The notes under the pieces were generated by a model. It was not told where the DNA came from. It did no database searches and worked only from the letters and a program-made list of their open reading frames with translations. Shown here piece after piece: positions 3,132 through 6,091 of a DNA stretch of 6,091 nt. Numbering within the stretch: the first letter of the stretch is position 1; every line of letters starts with the position of its first letter. The DNA is from Bifidobacteriaceae bacterium. Lineage in GTDB: Bacteria; Actinomycetota; Actinomycetes; Actinomycetales; WQXJ01. The stretch spans positions 1 through 6,091 of the forward strand of contig JAISCU010000288.1 of NCBI GenBank assembly GCA_031265345.1. The letters run 5' to 3'. The position numbers and the translations under genes were made by a program.

Positions 3132-6091
3132 GTGCGCGTCATCCACGCCTTCTGGTCCCCCAAGACCGGGCTGAACCTGTGGGCCGAAGACTCCGACAGA
3201 CGGGTCAAGTCAGGCTCTCAGGCTTATCGTTCCGCGCGGCCTCACCCGTTCGCCGTCCCGGCCGAGGATCTGGCGGCCGACCTGGTGGCGATGGCGGAGG
3301 CGCAGGGCGCCCCGGAACCCGTGACGGGCAGCGCCACCGTCCTGCTGCCATCCCTCAAGACCGCCCCGCTGGACTCTCCGGAGCTGATCCGGCGGCGTCC
3401 CCGCCCGCCTTTGCAGACGGCGCCGGTCCTCGCGCCTTGGGCGGTGCCGGTCGTCAGTTTCGCGCCCGACGAGGCCTCCGACACGCTCGGGCGCCCGCTC
3501 ACAGAGGCCCGCGCGGGCCAGTCGTTGGAGCACCTGCGCGAGGTCGCGGCTTTCGCCGAGGATCTGGCCGAGCGCCGCCGGACTGTGCCGGTGGTGGAGG
3601 CCTGCGCCGACCATCTCGGTCCCAACCCCGTCTTCCGGGCGCGGTGGGCGCCGGTTGTGCAAGGCCCCGACCTGGCCGCGTTCCAGTCCTTGGTGGCGGC
3701 CATGCCGCCGGTCGGCCGGGCGCAGGCGGGTTCGCCCTCGGACACCCGCGGCCAGTCGCCGAGTTCGCTGGTCACATCGGCGGTGGAAGAGTTGATCGAC
3801 GCCGCGGTGCGCGACCGCCTGGGCCATGGCCAGGTCGACCTGTTGCGACCTCTGGGGCGCCCGCGCGGTCGGCGAACTCCGCTCCAGCGGGCGACCGACG
3901 CCTGGCTGGAGGCCCTGACCGGTCAGAGCGGCCGATTCGTGGCGGACGAGGCGGAAATTGGCGCCTTGGCCCGGTCGCTCGCCCCCTGGGACGACCTCTT
4001 GGAGACCGCCACCAGCCCCGCCCGGCTGCTCCTGCGGGTGGTCGAACCGACCCGCCTCGTGGCTGAGGTCGTCACAGACGAGCACGGCGACATCGATGGC
4101 GCCGACCAGGACGCGGCCGAGGAGCTCCCGGTCGCCGAAGGTCCCGTGATCATCGCCACCACCCCCTGGCGGATCGAGTTCCTTCTTCAATCGGCGGAAG
4201 ATCCGTCGCTGCAGATCCCGGCCACCCACCTCTGGCAAGGACAACAAGCCCTGTCGCGCTGGCTCGACCGCCCCGATGAACTGCTGCTGACGGAGTTGGG
4301 CAAGGCCTCGACTATCTATCCTGAGCTGGCCCGCGCTCTGCATCAAGCCCGCCCGGCCGAGTTGGAGTTGGACGATGCCGCCCTGGTGGCTTTCCTCTCC
4401 GAGTCGGCGCCCCTGTTGGAGCAGGCCGGGTTCGCCGTCCTGGTGCCGTCGTGGTGGACGGCGCGGGCGACCTTGGGGTTGCAGGGATGGGCCAGCCCTG
4501 CGGTGGAGGAGGGCGGCGCGAGTCGTTTCTCCAAGGAATCGATCTGCCAGTTCGACTGGCGTCTGGCGCTGGGCGACGACCCGCTGACCGCCGAGGAACT
4601 GGCCCTGTTGGCCGAGGCCAAGACGCCGCTGGTGCGCATGCGCGGCGAATGGGTCGCGTTCGACCCCGACCGGCTGGCCCGTGCCCTCGCCTTCATCGAA
4701 GCCGAAGGGAAGTCGGAGCTGTCGGCAGCGGAGGTCATCGGCTTGGCGGCCGCCCACCCCGACGACCTCGAGCTGCCGTTGCCGGTGACCGGGATCGGCG
4801 GGGAAGGCACACTCGGCGCGTTGCTCTCGGGCAGCGCCGAGGACGCCGTCGAGCCGGTCAGCCCACCGGACTGGTTCGCCGCCGAGCTGCGACCGTACCA
4901 GCAGCGCGGGCTGGCGTGGCTGGCGTTCTTGTCCCGGTTGTCGCTGGGCGCCTGCCTGGCGGACGATATGGGGCTTGGCAAGACGGTCCAACTGCTGGCC
5001 CTGGAGGCGGCGGAACGTGACCCGGCGGCATCGGACACCCCGACGGGCGACGACCGGCCGACCCTGATCCTCTGTCCCATGTCGTTGGTGGGGAACTGGC
5101 AGCGCGAGGCCGCCCGGTTCGCGCCCGACTTGCGGGTCTACGCGCACCACGGGCCTGCCCGGCCCCACGGCGAGCAACTCGCGGCGGCGCTCACGGGGGT
5201 GGACATTGTGCTCACCACCTATCAGACGGCCGTGCGCGACTCCGGAGACCTGACCGAGTTGGAATGGCGGCGGGTGGTCCTCGACGAGGCCCAGGCGATC
5301 AAGAACTCGAACTCGCAGGCCGCCAAGACGGCCCGGCGGTTGCGCGGCGGCACGCGCGTGGCGCTGACCGGCACGCCGATGGAGAACCGGCTGGTGGAAC
5401 TGCGTTCAATCATGGACTTCCTCAATCCTGGGATCCTGGGCTCGGCCGAACGGTTCCGCGAGCGCTTCGCCTATCCGATCGAGCGGCATTCAGACCCCGA
5501 CGCGGCCAAGGCGCTGCGGGCCGTCACCAGGCCGTACATCTTGCGGCGAGTCAAGACCGACAAGTCGGTCATAGACGATCTGCCGGACAAGATCGAGTTG
5601 CGCGAGCCCTGCACCCTCACCGCCGAGCAGGCCAGCCTCTATCAGGCCGTCGTGGACGACGTGATGGAGAAGATCGACCGCGCGACCGGCATGGAGAGGC
5701 GGGCGAACGTGCTCGCGGCCATGACCAAGCTCAAGCAGATCTGCAACCATCCGGCGCAGTTCCTGCACCAGGGGTCGACGGCGGCCAGGCGTTCCGGCAA
5801 GGTCACGCGATTGATGGAGATCCTCGACGAGATCATCGCCGAAGGGGACAAGGCTCTGTTGTTCACCCAATTCACGCAGTTCGGCGGACTGCTGCTGGAA
5901 GAGATCGCCCTGCGTTTCGGTTTCGAGCCGTTGTTCCTGCACGGCTCGGTGCCGAGGTCGCGGCGCGAGGAGATGGTGGCCTCGTTCCAGTCGGGGGACG
6001 GGCCGCCGCTGTTCTTGCTGTCGCTCAAAGCTGGTGGCACCGGCCTCAACCTGACCGCCGCCAACCACGTCATCCATGTGGACCGATGGTG
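3132..6091 (+). CDS. SNF2/Rad54-family DEAD/DEAH-box helicase (bacterial type), C-terminus cut by window edge
   Basis: A single uninterrupted frame of 986 codons runs off the right edge. It starts at GTG with VRVIHAFWSPKTGLNLWAED, a start typical of actinobacterial SNF2 proteins. Residues ~470-510 (FDWRLALGDDPLT...KTPLVRMRGEWV) match the bacterial SNF2-associated domain (PF12419 type). The ATPase core begins at LRPYQQRGLAWL (586-597), with Walker A DMGLGKT (612-618), motif Ia LILCPMSLVGNW (645-656), Walker B DEAQ (718-721) and motif III LTGTPMEN (745-752). The second RecA lobe has KALLFTQF (907-914), LHGSVPRSRR, then SLKAGGTGLNLTAAN (964-978) and HVDRW (982-986), the start of motif VI. About 50-80 residues are probably missing. 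These are cytoplasmic ATP-driven DNA translocases that remodel protein-DNA complexes; their bacterial role is mostly unknown, with repair and transcription recycling suggested. Homologues often precede a SWIM zinc-finger gene, which would lie downstream. All key ATPase residues are present. Confidence 0.93.
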   Translation, partial: MRVIHAFWSPKTGLNLWAEDSDRRVKSGSQAYRSARPHPFAVPAEDLAADLVAMAEAQGAPEPVTGSATVLLPSLKTAPLDSPELIRRRPRPPLQTAPVLAPWAVPVVSFAPDEASDTLGRPLTEARAGQSLEHLREVAAFAEDLAERRRTVPVVEACADHLGPNPVFRARWAPVVQGPDLAAFQSLVAAMPPVGRAQAGSPSDTRGQSPSSLVTSAVEELIDAAVRDRLGHGQVDLLRPLGRPRGRRTPLQRATDAWLEALTGQSGRFVADEAEIGALARSLAPWDDLLETATSPARLLLRVVEPTRLVAEVVTDEHGDIDGADQDAAEELPVAEGPVIIATTPWRIEFLLQSAEDPSLQIPATHLWQGQQALSRWLDRPDELLLTELGKASTIYPELARALHQARPAELELDDAALVAFLSESAPLLEQAGFAVLVPSWWTARATLGLQGWASPAVEEGGASRFSKESICQFDWRLALGDDPLTAEELALLAEAKTPLVRMRGEWVAFDPDRLARALAFIEAEGKSELSAAEVIGLAAAHPDDLELPLPVTGIGGEGTLGALLSGSAEDAVEPVSPPDWFAAELRPYQQRGLAWLAFLSRLSLGACLADDMGLGKTVQLLALEAAERDPAASDTPTGDDRPTLILCPMSLVGNWQREAARFAPDLRVYAHHGPARPHGEQLAAALTGVDIVLTTYQTAVRDSGDLTELEWRRVVLDEAQAIKNSNSQAAKTARRLRGGTRVALTGTPMENRLVELRSIMDFLNPGILGSAERFRERFAYPIERHSDPDAAKALRAVTRPYILRRVKTDKSVIDDLPDKIELREPCTLTAEQASLYQAVVDDVMEKIDRATGMERRANVLAAMTKLKQICNHPAQFLHQGSTAARRSGKVTRLMEILDEIIAEGDKALLFTQFTQFGGLLLEEIALRFGFEPLFLHGSVPRSRREEMVASFQSGDGPPLFLLSLKAGGTGLNLTAANHVIHVDRW

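Noticed and set aside
2888..3208. 106-codon minus-strand frame spanning the intergenic region
   Set aside because: It overlaps the start regions of both divergent genes and the operator, with no motif or ribosome binding site.
3179..4066. 295-codon plus-strand frame overlapping the helicase N-terminus
   Set aside because: It is Gly/Arg/Pro-rich, an out-of-frame reading of the helicase gene, which starts at 3132 in another frame.
3210..5177. 655-codon minus-strand open frame opposite the helicase
   Set aside because: The low-complexity Arg/Gly/Gln translation has no domain. The plus strand carries continuous SNF2 helicase sequence with all motifs in register.
5490..6077. minus-strand frames of 195 and 143 codons at the right end
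   Set aside because: They are shadows of the second helicase lobe (motifs IV-VI are on the plus strand).

Overview
The window is strongly GC-rich, and its proteins (Ala/Arg/Gly/Asp-rich, GTG starts, TANNNT-like -10 hexamers) suggest a chromosomal stretch of a high-GC actinobacterium. I cannot name the genus. No tRNA, rRNA, CRISPR array, insertion sequence or phage gene is visible.

Layout. (1) Bases 1-122, minus strand: the N-terminal 40 residues of a TetR-type repressor, cut by the window edge. (2) Bases 123-214: a compact divergent promoter region holding two near-identical 20-bp operator copies in inverted orientation. (3) Bases 215-1102, plus: an NAD(P)-binding atypical SDR/epimerase-like protein, very likely the repressor's target. 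(4) Bases 1113-1817, minus: a decayed chimeric reading frame. Its first part is the middle of a GH1 beta-glucosidase and its last part looks like a TetR-type C-terminal domain. (5) Bases 1818-2930, minus: an intact Gfo/Idh/MocA sugar oxidoreductase, whose TGA stop directly abuts, in the same frame, the headless GH1 fragment. (6) Bases 2931-3131: a second divergent promoter region with a LacI-family type operator (2973-2986) and several short palindromes. (7) Bases 3132-6091, plus: a large SNF2/Rad54-type helicase of the bacterial kind, open at the right edge, with a GTG start.

How they fit. The TetR/SDR pair looks like a small self-regulated redox or stress module. The Gfo/Idh gene with its LacI-type operator and GH1 remnant looks like what is left of a sugar (probably beta-glucoside) catabolic operon after deletions. 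The SNF2 helicase is an independent DNA or chromatin remodelling/repair gene. I did not find a convincing new multi-gene system. The most unusual element is the chimeric GH1/TetR remnant and its in-frame junction to the oxidoreductase.
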